A stretch of 9,144 nucleotides of DNA, from positions 1 to 9,144 of the forward strand of contig JANQGB010001105.1 in assembly GCA_028277545.1 (NCBI GenBank). The letters are read 5' to 3'. A program made the translations under genes and the position numbers. This DNA is from Phycisphaerae bacterium (lineage in GTDB: Bacteria > Planctomycetota > Phycisphaerae > UBA1845). Each line of letters opens with the position of its first letter. Positions within the stretch are counted from its first letter, which is position 1. Below the pieces are notes generated by a model, which searched no databases, was not told where the DNA came from, and saw only the letters and a list, made by a program, of their open reading frames with translations. Below are positions 7,656-9,144 of the stretch, in pieces.

Positions 7656-7675
7656 TACCGCGTCGTGACGCGGTA
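7656..7675. promoter_or_regulatory. Perfect 9+9 palindrome, possible operator upstream of the act promoter
   Basis: TACCGCGTC (7656-7664) and its exact reverse complement GACGCGGTA (7667-7675) are separated by two bases. The 20-base element lies 20 bases beyond the -35 element of the act promoter candidate, on its upstream side, a typical place for a dimeric activator. As RNA it would form a hairpin with too tight a loop for all nine pairs, and it is followed by no T-run, so a DNA-binding site fits better than a terminator. The regulator is unknown. Confidence 0.5.
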
Positions 7676-7772
7676 TGTCCGCTACCTCCCGACGGCCGCC
7701 ACGGCTTACTGCCGACTCCGCGCCGGCGTGCGAACGTGGCGGCCTCCTCCGCGCGCCGGGTGGCGCCCACGG

Positions 7773-7790
7773 TCGGGTGATCACGCCCGA
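7773..7790. repeat. Small hairpin in the GC-rich intergenic part
   Basis: TCGGGTG and CGCCCGA can pair over seven positions, one of them a G-T wobble, around the four-base loop ATCA. No T-run follows on either strand, so it is not a typical intrinsic terminator. It also contains the short palindrome GTGATCAC. Function unknown. Confidence 0.35.
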
Positions 7791-7912
7791 TATGCTTGGT
7801 TTGAGAGTGAGGGCCGTGGCTCAAGGGGGTTCGGGCGCTTGCCCGCCCGAGCCAGGCCAGTAAGCACGCCCGTCGGTTCATTCTTGCCGACTTTGTGGCG
7901 CATAAATGGCTC

Positions 7913-7942
7913 ATAATAAATAGTTTAAGAATAAATGGGCAA
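7913..7942 (-). promoter_or_regulatory. Weak second promoter candidate facing the act operon
   Basis: On the minus strand, TTGCCC (7942-7937) and TATTAT (7918-7913) are 18 bases apart inside an AT-rich island. They match the consensus at four and five of six positions. A transcript would begin near 7906, over 400 bases before actA. AT-rich sequence yields such matches by chance, so support is low. Confidence 0.2.
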
Positions 7943-7958
7943 TTGGGCGATCCAAGGG

Positions 7959-7986
7959 TGGTCAAATCGTACTAAAAAGATACGAT
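7959..7986 (+). promoter_or_regulatory. Candidate sufB promoter with an overlapping inverted repeat
   Basis: On the plus strand, TGGTCA (7959-7964) and TACGAT (7981-7986) are 16 bases apart, each matching four of six consensus bases. The -10 element is also the right half of an inverted repeat, ATCGTA (7966-7971) and TACGAT (7981-7986), with a nine-base spacer. A repressor dimer bound there would cover the promoter, which would fit a suf gene controlled by iron or Fe-S status. The regulator is not identifiable, and the elements could be chance in AT-rich DNA. Confidence 0.27.
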
Positions 7987-8099
7987 ATACGTGTGCCGGC
8001 TGCCAGAACTGAGCTCGAGAAGCCTCGGCGAGGACAGAGGGAACTCGAGCGTAGCTGTCCGGACGATTTGCGAGCGTTGCCTTTTGGAGATCGGGTAGC

Positions 8100-9144
<1,045 letters not shown>

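Larger units (their letters stand above)
7477..8099. other. Divergent intergenic region between actA and sufB
   Basis: A 623-base stretch with no convincing gene. Bases 7477-7600 would be the act leader; 7601-7680 hold the best promoter candidate and a palindrome. Bases 7681-7870 are very GC-rich, with small hairpins at 7773-7790 and 7832-7845, and have no recognised function. Bases 7900-7990 are a sharp AT-rich island with weaker promoter-like elements on both strands. Bases 7991-8099 would be the sufB leader. Short open frames on both strands here (7645-7965 minus, 7665-7916 plus) have Arg/Pro-rich low-information products and no good ribosome sites, so they are not called. No tRNA or known riboswitch was recognised by eye. 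Confidence 0.7.

Noticed and set aside
7832..7845. CGGGC/GCCCG hairpin with a GCTT loop as a terminator
   Set aside because: The stem has only five pairs, no T-run follows on either strand, and no gene ends nearby because both flanking genes diverge.
7645..7965. A 106-codon minus-strand frame between actA and sufB
   Set aside because: The product is Arg/Ser/Gly-rich without a hydrophobic core or motif, and the frame runs through the likely promoter and palindrome. I could not support it as a gene.

Overview
The window carries one nearly complete operon for Alternative Complex III (ACIII), the membrane quinol:electron-acceptor oxidoreductase that replaces the cytochrome bc1 complex in many bacteria. 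All of its genes lie on the minus strand in the standard order actA-actB-actC-actD-actE-actF (7476 down to the left edge). A 623-base divergent intergenic region (7477-8099) separates it from a plus-strand sufB gene (8100 to the right edge, incomplete), which encodes a scaffold subunit of the SUF iron-sulfur cluster assembly machinery. The DNA is GC-rich and the long antisense reading frames are by-products of that composition. Gene content points to an aerobic or facultatively respiring Gram-negative-type bacterium. The fused ActB with its extended Tat leader and the A-F gene order fit a Planctomycetota-like or related lineage, but the window holds no rRNA or other decisive marker, so this is a guess.

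Layout from left to right. Positions 1-203 form an almost perfect inverted repeat (94-base arms, 15-base centre) made of actF sequence and its own reverse complement. It looks like a snap-back chimera at a contig end, and it cuts off the real 3' end of actF. Then, reading against the coordinates: actF (956 down to about 95 genuine, reading frame closing artificially at 48), actE (1610-969), actD (2187-1615), actC (3671-2184), actB (6796-3719) and actA (7476-6793). The genes are tightly packed. actA/actB and actC/actD share ATGA overlaps, actD-actE and actE-actF are 4 and 12 bases apart, and the largest internal gap is 47 bases (actB-actC).

How the parts work together. ActC, and probably ActF, are the NrfD-like integral membrane subunits, with ActC the expected quinol oxidation site. 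ActB carries three predicted [4Fe-4S] clusters and one [3Fe-4S] cluster plus a cofactor-free molybdopterin-fold domain. ActA (five c-type haems) and ActE (one c-type haem) pass electrons to a periplasmic carrier or directly to a terminal oxidase, whose genes often follow actF and may lie beyond the left edge. ActD is a small two-helix membrane subunit. The SUF gene next door makes Fe-S clusters of the kind ActB needs, although co-regulation is only a hypothesis.

The intergenic region holds a good sigma-70-like promoter candidate for the act operon, a perfect 9+9 palindrome just upstream of its -35 element, a GC-rich stretch with a small hairpin, and an AT-rich island with weaker promoter-like elements and an inverted repeat ahead of sufB. 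No mobile element, CRISPR array, tRNA or rRNA was seen. The window is mostly a well-known respiratory system; the least explained items are the terminal palindrome and the control elements between act and suf.
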